DNA from: Hyphomicrobiales bacterium
GTDB lineage: Bacteria > Pseudomonadota > Alphaproteobacteria > Rhizobiales > Rhizobiaceae
Direction of reading: 5' to 3'
Assembly (NCBI GenBank): GCA_900472675.1
Contig: UCJA01000016.1
Location: 1-64,000 of the forward strand
DNA: 64,000 nucleotides
Of the stretch, positions 7,979-17,158 are shown one piece after another. A program made the translations under genes and the position numbers. Each line of letters begins with the position of its first letter. Positions within the stretch are counted from its first letter, which is position 1. The notes under the pieces are model-generated. The model was not told the DNA's origin and ran no database searches. It was given only the letters and a program-made list of their open reading frames with translations.

Positions 7979-10900
7979 TGTACGGCTGCTTTCTGCTGCG
8001 GCGTCGAGTGGCTCTTCACCAGCCGGTCGATGACCTCATCCGGGGCTGAGGCCTCCTCCCCGTCGTTACGCTTGGTGACGCGCTCGCGCAATCGGGTAAC
8101 CACATCGCTGACGGTCGTATCTTCTCCTACGCCGCTCAGTGGAATATCGAAACCGGTCTTCTGCTGGAAGCTCATTCCAAGCTCCATGGCCATCAGGCTG
8201 TCCAGTCCGATGTCCTTGAGGATCTTCTCGGGCGTCACGCTATCCTCGGTGACCCGGAGAATGCTGGCAATCTCGGCTGCCACGATGGCGTGGAGCAGAA
8301 GCTGTGCCTCGTCCGACGACTTGCCACGGATCATGTCCTCGAGATCGACCCGGTCTCCTTCGGCGGCAGACTGCTGGCTGCCGGCCGATAGAATTGCTGT
8401 CTCGAAGATCGACGCCTGGGAAATCGGCAGCATCCGGACAGCTGCCCAATCCACCTCCGCGATCATCACCGCTGCCGCGTCCACCGTGCCGTTGTCGGCG
8501 ACCATGTAGCGTTCGACCTGCTCCAGCGCATCGCGCGCCTTCATGGCCGTCTTGCCGATGCGCTTGGACAGCAGTTCGTTGACCTCGGAATTGCGGGCAA
8601 GGAAACCGGTATCGGCAATGGCGCCGAAGCCGATGGCCAGGCCAGGCTTGCCAGAGGCACGGCGGCTGCGGGCAAGACCTTCCAGATAGCCGTTGGCCAT
8701 CACGTAGTTCGCCTGCCCCGGGTTGCCGATCATTGTGGTGGCGGAGGAGAAGAGCAGGAACAGCTCCAGCTCGTCTGCTGCCGTCAGACGGTCCAGCAGT
8801 TCGGCACCGCGGACCTTGACCTCGACGACTGGGCGATTGCGCTCGGGCGTGAGGTTCGACAGCATGGCGTCGTCCAGCACCATGGCGGCATGGATGATGC
8901 CCTTCAATGGCGCGGACGCCCGGAGTTCCTCAAGCAGTGCACCGAGCGAGGCCTCATCGGTGATGTCGCAGGCGTGCAGGCTGGCTGTTACGCCCTTGTC
9001 CGCCCACTTTGCCATGGCAGCCACGGTTTCAGCGTCCGCCGCACCGCGACGCGAGCAAAGCGCGATCTTCCTGGCACCCTTGGCGACCAGCCAGTCGGCT
9101 GCCACAAGACCGAAGCCGCCGATACCGCCGGCGACGAGGAAGACACCAGTGTCATCGAAGCGCAGTGAATTGCCGGCGGCGACCATGACCTTGTCGGACC
9201 CGGCAACCGGCGGCTCAATGACGATCTTGCCGATGTGGCCGGCGTTCTGCATCAGACGGAAGGCACTGCCGATCTCGTCATAGCCGAAGGCACGATAAGG
9301 CAAAGGCTGCAAGGATCCCTCGTCGAACAGGCGTCCGATCTCGGTGAAAATCTTCTTCGTGATCGCCGGCAGGTTGACCAGCAGCTGATCCGCATCAATG
9401 CCGAAATAGCTGATGTTGCGACGGAACGGACGGAGCCCGATCTTGCGGTCGGAATAGTAGTCCCGCTTGCCGAGTTCCAGGAAGCGACCAAAGGGCTTCA
9501 CCAGTTCCAGGCTGCGCTCCATGGCTTCGGAGAACAGCGAGTTGAGGACGAGGTCGACGCCCTCGCCGTTCGTGACGCCGCGAACCTTGTTGACGAAATC
9601 GAGCGAGCGCGAATCAAACACATGGTCGGCGCCCAGCGCTTCGAGGAAGCGGCGTTTCTCGACCGTGCCGGCCGTTGCAATGACGACCGCGCCCTTGAGC
9701 TTGGCGATCTGCAGGGCAGCAAGTCCCACACCACCGGCCGCACCGTGGATGAGGATGGTCTCCCCTTCCGCGATCTGGCCGAGCTGGACCATGGCATAAT
9801 AGGCCGTCAGGAACGCGACGGGCACGGTTGCCGCCCCCGCGAAGTCCAGCCCCGCCGGGAATTTGGTCACGCCGTCACGGCGCACCCGCACATGCGTCGA
9901 GAATGCTGCCGGGCCGATGCCCATGACATTGTCGCCGACAACGAGATCAGTGATGCCTGCACCCACTTCGACCACACGGCCAGACATTTCCATGCCGATC
10001 GTGGCGCCCGCAAAGCCGTCTTCCAGCGCTTCTTCCGGCAGCAGGCCCATGGCCCACATGACGTCGCGGAAGTTCAGCCCGGCCGCTTCAACGGCAATCA
10101 CCACTTCGCCTGCACCTGCCGCGGGAAGCTCGCACTGCTGCCAGACGATGCTATCGACCCGGCCGCTGGAAAGCTGGTGAATGGTGGCAGCTTGATAGCC
10201 GGACGTCTCCACCGCCCTGGTCGAGAAGGGGCCGGAGGCGGCGCGCAATTCAGACAATGCGCCATCGCGCAGAATCCACTCGCGATTGACCGTCGGCGCG
10301 GCCAGGATCGTGGCTGCGAGAGCCGGAAGGTCGGCATGCTCGGTCTCGGCATCCAGAAGATGGATGTCGATGCCTTCGTATTCGTTCTGAAGAACGCGTG
10401 CGAATGTCCAAAGGCCGGCATTGGCGGCGTCCGTGGCATCGGCTGCCAGCGGAGAACCACCCGGTGCCGCGATCAGGATCTGCGGGCGGGCATTGCCGGC
10501 GACAGCCGGACGGCGAGCCAGCGTTTCGGCCAGCTGCTTGAACCGCTGCAGCCGCAGCTGCGCCAGGTTCGAGCCATCGCGGTCGCTTAGACGTTCGGCC
10601 ACGTAGAGGACGGTCGCAGGCGCGTCCGTTTCGCCCGAGAGGGCGGCAGCGATTTCGTCCTCGCCAGCATCGTCACCGAGCAAGACAGCACGTTCGCCGA
10701 GCGTGGCGCGACCGGGTCGTTCGGCAAGAACGAGCAGGCTATCGCCCGAAGTCAGCTGCCCGGCATCGGGCTGCGGGGCGGTCTGGGCTGCCGCTACGAC
10801 CAGCCGGCCTTCGGCAAAGTCCTTTTCCTCGACCTGCGGCGACGCAAAGCCGAGGCCCTGCAGGAGGCCGTCGATCTGCTGCACGGCGCCAAGCTGACCG

Positions 10901-13900
10901 ACCGGGAATTCCACCGACTGGCTGGCTGCAAACCAGTCGTCGGCAAGTCCGAAGACGAAGTCGTTAAAGGCGGAGGGCGCGCGGTCGACAAATACGAGCG
11001 ACACGCCGGCGGTGGCGAAATGGCGCATGGCCGTGCGGAAGTCGTCGTTGGAAGCCAGCAACGACTGGCTTTCCAGACCCGCCATGACCACAAGATCGAT
11101 CGACTTGAGCGAGCCCAGTTCGGACGGTTCGAGAACCCGGACATGGGTATGCTGCTCGAATGCCAGTTCCAGCGTGCGGCGCAGGTTTTCGCTCGGCTCG
11201 ACAATCACCAGCATGGCCGATTGCTCGGCAGCCAGCGACGCCAGACGGGCGCTGAAGGACGGCGATGTGGCGCCGGCTTCGAGAATCACACGGACCCGCC
11301 CGGGATTGGCGCGGCAGATCTCCGACACCGCCTCAATGGCAACAGCAGACTTGCGCTGCGCGAGCGGTGCGTGGACCAGCACGTGATCGACCGTTGCCTC
11401 GCTGCTGTTGCGCAGGCCCTCGACCTCATCCCCACGATGACGGGCGGCAAGCGACAGCTCTTCGAGCGCATCGCGATAGGCATTGTTGACCAGAACCGCT
11501 TCCGCGGTCCTGCCGGAGTCTTCCTGGTAGATTTCGCGAAGCAAGTCGTTCACCGGCGGCAGGCTGAACGCGAGCGGCAGGCGCCAGCCGTTGTCTTCGA
11601 CGGACGCGATGCCTGCATCTTCGAGGATAAACAGGCAGCTGGCCAGGAACGACCGGAATCCGGTATCGCCGACGAAGTTCTGCGTCGTGACCAGGCCATC
11701 CTGGTTGGCTAGCGCCAGGCCGATTTCGTGGCAGGCGCGGAAAACCGCGGCATCGACCATCAGCGAAGCATTGTCCGAGCCGGACTGCCGTTCGCCGGCG
11801 TGCAGGACCAGATCACCGATTTCGACCGGTGCACGCGGAGCCGCCTGCAGGAAGGCCGGAACTGCGTCAAAGTGGAATGCGAGGGTCTCGAGGCCGTGAT
11901 GACGGCGCAGCGAGGTCCGGCGGAACCGACAGTCGTCGAAGCTCACGACCTGCTGGCCGTTCGCGTCGAACATGCGGAAGTTCACCTTGATGGAGAAGCC
12001 GCTGAAGCGAACGATCTCGATGACCGCCTTGGTGATCTCCGCACCCTGGCTCGACACGCGGACCGAGCCGAAGCGGACGGGGATGTAGGGCGAGCCGGCG
12101 TCGCTTCCTGACAGTTGGTCGAACAGTGCGACCAAGCCATGGAAGACCGCATCGACGGAGAACGGGTTGAAGTTGAACGAGACGAAGGGGTGCGCAGGTG
12201 CCTCTGCCTGCTTCAGCTCCACTTCGACCAGATTGTTGCCGAAGGAGTGAGCCTTGGACAGAAGCCGGAAGCGCGGACCATACTGCAGACCGAAGCGCTC
12301 AGCCGTGTCGTAGACCTGCTCGGCATCCATCGTGACGGGCGTGCCCGTTGCGGCGCGCCAGGGCTGACGAGCGCCTTCCTCGTCGATCGCCCTGCGGCAG
12401 CGTGCCACCGCATGAACGGTCCAGTCGTCATTGCTGAGGCGCTCTCTCGAGCGGATCTCGATGTCACCGGTTTCGGGCGACAGAACCGTGGACAGCTCAA
12501 GCATGCGGTCTTCGCGCAGCTCCAGCGGGCGCACGATTTCCATGTTGGAAAGTTCGACCTCATTAGTGCCGAAATGAGCCTGGGCCGCCGTCAGGGCGAT
12601 TTCCACAAATCCGCTGCCCGGAAGGATTGCGCGTGAATCAACGACATGCTCCGCCAGATCCGGGAAGAGCAAGGCGTCGATATGGTTCTTCCAGTGGGTC
12701 GACTTCGGATCGGTGCGCCATCCCAGCAGCGTGTAGTCGTTGTGGCGATCGCGCCCGAAAACGTCGATCTCGTCCGTGGTGCCGGGCATGCGCAGCAGCA
12801 CAGGCTCCAGCGGCAAAGGCGGCAGCATGACTGCTGCATTGCGCCGTGTGCTGTGGCGGACGGAGACCGGCGTCGCCCCCGAGGCGACGGCGCGGGCAAA
12901 CGAACGGGCGACGGGATCGTGCCCTGCGCCCGGTGCCTCACGCTGCAGCGTGCCGATCACCACGGCCGGCTGGGACAGGCTCTTGGCGACTTCGGACACG
13001 TAGTTGCCCAGGATCGGCCGCGGCGAGATCTCGATGAAAAGGTTGCAGCCGAGTTCGACCGCCTTTTCGGCAGCGGACTTGAACAGCACCGGATCGCGCA
13101 CGTTGCGCCACCAGTAATCGGAGTCCAGACCCTGGCCGTCGTAGACGTCGCCGGTCACGGTGGACACGAAGATGCAGTCGCCGCTCTTCGGCTCAATGGT
13201 CGGCAGGTCGCTCAGGAAAGAATCCCGGGCGCTGTCGATGATCGGGTGGTGGAAGGGATAGTTGATGTCGAGGATATGCGCGACGATCTGCGACTTGCGT
13301 GCAGCGTCCTTGAAAGCCTGAATTTCCTCGACCGGGCCCGAGATGGTGACCGAGTTCGGCGCGTTGATCGCCGCGATGCCGATCTCGTCAAGGCCTTGAG
13401 CCTTGGCGAATGCCAGCGCTGCCTCTTCGGACAGGACGACGGCTGCCATCTTGCCCTTGCCTGCGATCAGGTCCTGCGACTTCGAACGCTTGGAGACGAT
13501 GGCAACCGCTTCGGCAGCGGTCAGCGCCTTGGCGGCGTAGGCAGCGGCCAGTTCCCCGACCGAGTGACCGAAGACGACGTCCGGGCGGATGCCGCGGGCC
13601 GACAGGCAATCCGACAGGGCCGCCTGGATTGCGAACAGCAGCGGCTGGGCGATCTTCGTGTCGGCAAGCCGTAGCGTCAGTTCCGGCGACGTGAGGAGAT
13701 CCGTCAGCTTCTCGCCGAGATGATATTCGAACAGCGCGCTGAAGGACTGGAAACACTGGCGGAAATGGCGGTTTTCGCGGTAGGCGTCCACGGCCATGCC
13801 GGCCCATTGGGCGCCATTGCCAGAGAACACAAAGGCGACCCGACCAGCCTGCGACGGCGCCTCGCCCGCTTCGCCCTGCGAGGCTTCCCCGGCAAGATGG

Positions 13901-15408
13901 GCCGATAGGGCGTCGAGCACGGCCAGCGGATCCTTCGCCTCGACCGCAAAGCGGTGGCGCATGGCGTCACGGTTGGTGGTGGTGGCGGCTACAAGCTGGC
14001 GCGCCTTGGCAGGCTCTGCCCGTTCCAGCAGCGCCTGGTAGTCAGCGAGCAGGTTCTTCAGCGCGGTGGCCGTGTGGGCGCTGGCGAGGAACAGCGTGCT
14101 CTCACCCTTGGGCGCCGCATCGGCCTGCGCCACTGGCTCCGGATCGCCGATCACGACGTGGGCGTTGGTGCCACCGAAACCGAAGGAGTTGATGCCGGCG
14201 AGCCGCGGCTCCTTGCCTGGCAGAAGCTTGATCGCGGCTGTGTTGACGCGTACGTTCAGGCCGGTGAAATCAATGTCTTCGTTGGTTTTCTGGATGTGAA
14301 GCGTCGGCGGCAGGAAGTTCTGCTCCAACGCGATCATCGCCTTCAGCAGGCCAAAAAGACCGGATACCGGCTCGGTATGACCGATGTTCGACTTGATCGA
14401 GCCGATCGGCAGCGGAGCGCGCCGGTTGCGGCCAATGACTTTACCAATCGCCCAGACTTCGGCCGGATCGCCGACCCGGGTGCCGGTGCCGTGACCCTCG
14501 ATGAAGGCGACGCGATTAACGTCTATACCGTTGCCCGTATAGATCGCCTCGAGCAGGTTGGCCTGCGCTTCCCTTGAGGGAAGGCTGATGCCGTTGGTGC
14601 GGCCGGACGAATTGACGCCGGTTGCATGGATGCGTGCATAGCTGCGGTCACCCTGCTGGCGCGACCGGTCACTGCGGCGCAGAACGATAGCTGCACCACC
14701 TTCGGCGCGCACATAGCCATGGCCGTTGGTGTCATAGGCGCGGCACAGTCCTTCGGGCGACAGCATGCGCGCCTGCGCAAAGCCGACGAAGGACAGCGGG
14801 TGGACGAGGAGGTTGACGCCGCCGACGATGGCCGTGTCGATATCGCCACGCTCGAGCCCCTTGACCGCCTGGTCAAGCGCGACCAGCGAGGAGGAGCATG
14901 CCGTGTCGATCGTCATGCTCGGACCGTTCAGGCCAAACACGTGCGAGATGCGGTTGGATACGATCGAGAGGGTGTTGCCCGTCATGAAATAGGGGCTGCC
15001 GGACGCCGGATCCTCGGCAGACAGGTTGCCGCTATCGAGGCTGGAGGCGCCCACATAAACGCCGACCCTCTCCTTGCCGAGGCCGCTGATCGGCAGACCC
15101 GCATCCTCGAGCGCACGCCAGACCAGGGTCAGCAACAGTCGCTGCTGCGGGTCCATCTGCATGGCTTCGCGCTGCGACAGGCCAAAGGCGGCCGGATCGA
15201 AATCATAGATCGCGTCGATGACACCTGCGGCAAATGTATAGGTCTTGCCGGGCGTGCCGGGCACGGGATGCCAGAAACGGGCAAGCTCCCAGCGCTCCTC
15301 GGGTATCTGCGTGACTGTGCATTCTCCCTTGCTGAGAACCTTCTGCAGTTCTTGAATGGAGTTTGCACCTGGCGCTACGCAGGCTCGGCCGATTATTTCG
15401 ATCGTCAT
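7975..15408 (-). CDS. rkpA: RkpA: iterative highly reducing polyketide/fatty-acid synthase
   Basis: This 2477-residue megasynthase builds an acyl chain for capsule-linked lipid. Domains in order: ketosynthase (about 5-430; Cys171 in DTACSSS, His306 in EGHGTGT, His344 in NIGHTEP), acyltransferase (about 520-840; Ser616 in GHSVGE), dehydratase (about 880-1180; His921 with HVVDSRAILP, Asp1086 in SVDAVFH), a region at about 1200-1680 resembling a decayed methyltransferase/structural ketoreductase, enoylreductase (about 1700-2040; IHGAAGGVGLAALQ), ketoreductase (about 2080-2270; GGIGGFG and GQANYVMANGYL), and acyl carrier protein (Ser2404 in GLDSLM). No thioesterase follows. The dehydratase motif has Ser where Gly is usual. 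The order matches fungal highly reducing PKSs and Sinorhizobium RkpA. Confidence 0.93.
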   Translation of the reverse strand: MTIEIIGRACVAPGANSIQELQKVLSKGECTVTQIPEERWELARFWHPVPGTPGKTYTFAAGVIDAIYDFDPAAFGLSQREAMQMDPQQRLLLTLVWRALEDAGLPISGLGKERVGVYVGASSLDSGNLSAEDPASGSPYFMTGNTLSIVSNRISHVFGLNGPSMTIDTACSSSLVALDQAVKGLERGDIDTAIVGGVNLLVHPLSFVGFAQARMLSPEGLCRAYDTNGHGYVRAEGGAAIVLRRSDRSRQQGDRSYARIHATGVNSSGRTNGISLPSREAQANLLEAIYTGNGIDVNRVAFIEGHGTGTRVGDPAEVWAIGKVIGRNRRAPLPIGSIKSNIGHTEPVSGLFGLLKAMIALEQNFLPPTLHIQKTNEDIDFTGLNVRVNTAAIKLLPGKEPRLAGINSFGFGGTNAHVVIGDPEPVAQADAAPKGESTLFLASAHTATALKNLLADYQALLERAEPAKARQLVAATTTNRDAMRHRFAVEAKDPLAVLDALSAHLAGEASQGEAGEAPSQAGRVAFVFSGNGAQWAGMAVDAYRENRHFRQCFQSFSALFEYHLGEKLTDLLTSPELTLRLADTKIAQPLLFAIQAALSDCLSARGIRPDVVFGHSVGELAAAYAAKALTAAEAVAIVSKRSKSQDLIAGKGKMAAVVLSEEAALAFAKAQGLDEIGIAAINAPNSVTISGPVEEIQAFKDAARKSQIVAHILDINYPFHHPIIDSARDSFLSDLPTIEPKSGDCIFVSTVTGDVYDGQGLDSDYWWRNVRDPVLFKSAAEKAVELGCNLFIEISPRPILGNYVSEVAKSLSQPAVVIGTLQREAPGAGHDPVARSFARAVASGATPVSVRHSTRRNAAVMLPPLPLEPVLLRMPGTTDEIDVFGRDRHNDYTLLGWRTDPKSTHWKNHIDALLFPDLAEHVVDSRAILPGSGFVEIALTAAQAHFGTNEVELSNMEIVRPLELREDRMLELSTVLSPETGDIEIRSRERLSNDDWTVHAVARCRRAIDEEGARQPWRAATGTPVTMDAEQVYDTAERFGLQYGPRFRLLSKAHSFGNNLVEVELKQAEAPAHPFVSFNFNPFSVDAVFHGLVALFDQLSGSDAGSPYIPVRFGSVRVSSQGAEITKAVIEIVRFSGFSIKVNFRMFDANGQQVVSFDDCRFRRTSLRRHHGLETLAFHFDAVPAFLQAAPRAPVEIGDLVLHAGERQSGSDNASLMVDAAVFRACHEIGLALANQDGLVTTQNFVGDTGFRSFLASCLFILEDAGIASVEDNGWRLPLAFSLPPVNDLLREIYQEDSGRTAEAVLVNNAYRDALEELSLAARHRGDEVEGLRNSSEATVDHVLVHAPLAQRKSAVAIEAVSEICRANPGRVRVILEAGATSPSFSARLASLAAEQSAMLVIVEPSENLRRTLELAFEQHTHVRVLEPSELGSLKSIDLVVMAGLESQSLLASNDDFRTAMRHFATAGVSLVFVDRAPSAFNDFVFGLADDWFAASQSVEFPVGQLGAVQQIDGLLQGLGFASPQVEEKDFAEGRLVVAAAQTAPQPDAGQLTSGDSLLVLAERPGRATLGERAVLLGDDAGEDEIAAALSGETDAPATVLYVAERLSDRDGSNLAQLRLQRFKQLAETLARRPAVAGNARPQILIAAPGGSPLAADATDAANAGLWTFARVLQNEYEGIDIHLLDAETEHADLPALAATILAAPTVNREWILRDGALSELRAASGPFSTRAVETSGYQAATIHQLSSGRVDSIVWQQCELPAAGAGEVVIAVEAAGLNFRDVMWAMGLLPEEALEDGFAGATIGMEMSGRVVEVGAGITDLVVGDNVMGIGPAAFSTHVRVRRDGVTKFPAGLDFAGAATVPVAFLTAYYAMVQLGQIAEGETILIHGAAGGVGLAALQIAKLKGAVVIATAGTVEKRRFLEALGADHVFDSRSLDFVNKVRGVTNGEGVDLVLNSLFSEAMERSLELVKPFGRFLELGKRDYYSDRKIGLRPFRRNISYFGIDADQLLVNLPAITKKIFTEIGRLFDEGSLQPLPYRAFGYDEIGSAFRLMQNAGHIGKIVIEPPVAGSDKVMVAAGNSLRFDDTGVFLVAGGIGGFGLVAADWLVAKGARKIALCSRRGAADAETVAAMAKWADKGVTASLHACDITDEASLGALLEELRASAPLKGIIHAAMVLDDAMLSNLTPERNRPVVEVKVRGAELLDRLTAADELELFLLFSSATTMIGNPGQANYVMANGYLEGLARSRRASGKPGLAIGFGAIADTGFLARNSEVNELLSKRIGKTAMKARDALEQVERYMVADNGTVDAAAVMIAEVDWAAVRMLPISQASIFETAILSAGSQQSAAEGDRVDLEDMIRGKSSDEAQLLLHAIVAAEIASILRVTEDSVTPEKILKDIGLDSLMAMELGMSFQQKTGFDIPLSGVGEDTTVSDVVTRLRERVTKRNDGEEASAPDEVIDRLVKSHSTPQQKAAVQ

Positions 15409-15611
15409 GGTCTCTCGGTATTCGTCCTGGACGTCGTGGAAAACTGTCTCACCGCTTCGCCAGCAACATTAACAGCACAGCTTGCACGGGTTATCATGAG
15501 ACATACCTCAGGATCAACACCACTGCATGTTGAAGCCGGTGGACCAATTTCGGCCCGCCACCCACTATTACTATAATATTGTTCTTTTTTTGCCGGCCGA
15601 CGCGTCCCGGA

Positions 15612-16799
15612 TCAATCCAGGACGCGGTTGACGTTGTAGGCTGCGGAAGCCCCCTGCGACGCGACGCTCGCCGGCGTCGCGACAATGGCCAGGAACTTGC
15701 GGAAGTCCACCGAGCTGTGGCGGGAGGCGTAGATCACGTCGCGCGCCTTGACCGGGAAGGTCTGGCCAACCAGTAGGCTGTCCGGATTGGTCATGTCGAA
15801 CTGGTAGACGATCGGATAGCGGCCAAGGCTGTCAGGCTTCATGCCCTTCCGCAACATCTCGTTGAACCTTTGCATACCCAGCAGGCTCATGATGATGTCC
15901 GGCTCTTCATAACGGAACAGGAAGTAGCCCTTGGTGTCCACGGCCGCATCATTGCCGCCGCCGCCGAGCGCCACGGCTTCGAGCAGGTTGAGGTCGCTGG
16001 CACCGAAGTTTTCGCGGCCTGAGGACTTGACGGAGCCCAGCAGCGTGAAGGTGCGCGGTTCTTTCGACACGAACACCTGGTCACCCGGCTGCACGAAAAT
16101 GTTCTCGCTAGGCTTGCTGATGATGGACGAGAGCAGTGCGGTGCCAGTCTTACCACCGCGAACAATGGTCACATAGCTTTCGTAGGGCTGCGCGGTCGGA
16201 CCGCCAGCCTTGGCGATGACGTCGCTGACCTTCTCGCCCAGCAGGCCGAGCGGAATCTGGCCGGAACTGCCGACGGCTCCGGATACGGTGACCTTGCGGG
16301 ATGCGGTGTTGACAGCGGACACGATGACGTCCGGCTCGACAGCCTTACTGGCCAGAGCCTTGAGGATTGCCTGGCGCGCCTGCTCTAGCGTGCGACCGGC
16401 GAAGTTGACCGTGCCGACGTAAGGAATGGCGGCCGTACCATCCGACTGAACGACGATATCGAGGCTGGTCTGCTTGGATTCGGTGGTGGAGAACAGGCCA
16501 TCGGCGCCGGCTTCGAAGATGCTGATCTTGAGCTGGTCGCCAACCCCGATGACGACACGCCCCTGGGCGCCGCCGATGCCGAAGCGCCGGTTCAGCGCCG
16601 TCGAGGCATATTCGGAGACCAGGCGTGCAGAACGGTCGTCCACGTTGACGACGTCGAAGACGGCCGCGTTAAGACGTCCCAGTTCAGCCTGCGACTTGCC
16701 TGCATTGCCGGTAATATCGGATGTTACAGGTCCTTCCCCGGGCACAGCCTGGCAACCTGCCAGAACAGCACAGACCATGATTGCAGCCACACGAACCAA
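15612..16799 (-). CDS. rkpU: RkpU: outer-membrane polysaccharide export lipoprotein (Wza/KpsD type)
   Basis: The 395-residue protein has a lipoprotein signal (hydrophobic stretch then LAGC, lipid-bearing Cys at about residue 16). A Poly_export domain follows (GVGDQLKISIFEAG ... GTAAIPYVGTVNFAGRTLEQA), then SLBB-like beta-grasp repeats (KVTVSGAVGSSGQIPL; FVQPGDQVFVSKE). Such OPX proteins form the outer-membrane exit for capsule or K-antigen. The TTG at 16799 is taken as start because GGAG lies eight bases upstream and an in-frame stop closes the frame just before it. An ATG at 16778 would leave too short a signal peptide. It precedes rkpA by 203 bases; the AT-rich stretch near 15570-15590 may hold an rkpA promoter. 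Confidence 0.87.
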   Translation of the reverse strand: MVRVAAIMVCAVLAGCQAVPGEGPVTSDITGNAGKSQAELGRLNAAVFDVVNVDDRSARLVSEYASTALNRRFGIGGAQGRVVIGVGDQLKISIFEAGADGLFSTTESKQTSLDIVVQSDGTAAIPYVGTVNFAGRTLEQARQAILKALASKAVEPDVIVSAVNTASRKVTVSGAVGSSGQIPLGLLGEKVSDVIAKAGGPTAQPYESYVTIVRGGKTGTALLSSIISKPSENIFVQPGDQVFVSKEPRTFTLLGSVKSSGRENFGASDLNLLEAVALGGGGNDAAVDTKGYFLFRYEEPDIIMSLLGMQRFNEMLRKGMKPDSLGRYPIVYQFDMTNPDSLLVGQTFPVKARDVIYASRHSSVDFRKFLAIVATPASVASQGASAAYNVNRVLD

Positions 16800-17158
16800 A
16801 TCTCACACTCCAGTTCAGCCCCGACGCATAACACTCGCGACGGCGTGAAGAACAACGCTTAGAATCCGCCCCGCCCCTGCAAAGCACAGGCCGCTTTGAA
16901 CAACAAGCGGATTGCCGCGCGCGGTATGAAAATTAAAAGACGTGCGCTCTTAAGGCCATAGTCGACGCATGGTCTCGCTTCCGATGCAAAGCTATGAAAA
17001 TTTGCGTTAAATGCAGCCTAATAAATGTGGTTAACGTGCAATACGGTTCTGGAAAGGTGTTGGAAAGGCGCCGAATTGCCTCCCGCAGCCTGCTCGGCTT
17101 GAAGGTTTCTGGCGATGTGCTATTTCGAAACCTCACATACCAAGGCATTCCATCGGAA
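16800..17158. promoter_or_regulatory. Divergent intergenic region between rkpU and an unknown membrane gene
   Basis: About 360 bases between two divergently transcribed genes, clearly more A+T-rich than its surroundings around 16920-17060. It must carry the rkpU promoter and probably that of the plus-strand gene. I found no textbook sigma-70, EcfG or operator motif and no RNA gene. Confidence 0.4.

Noticed and set aside
9235..10590. 451-codon plus-strand frame, and a similar one at 12646-13674
   Set aside because: Both are antisense to rkpA, whose domains are intact through these regions.
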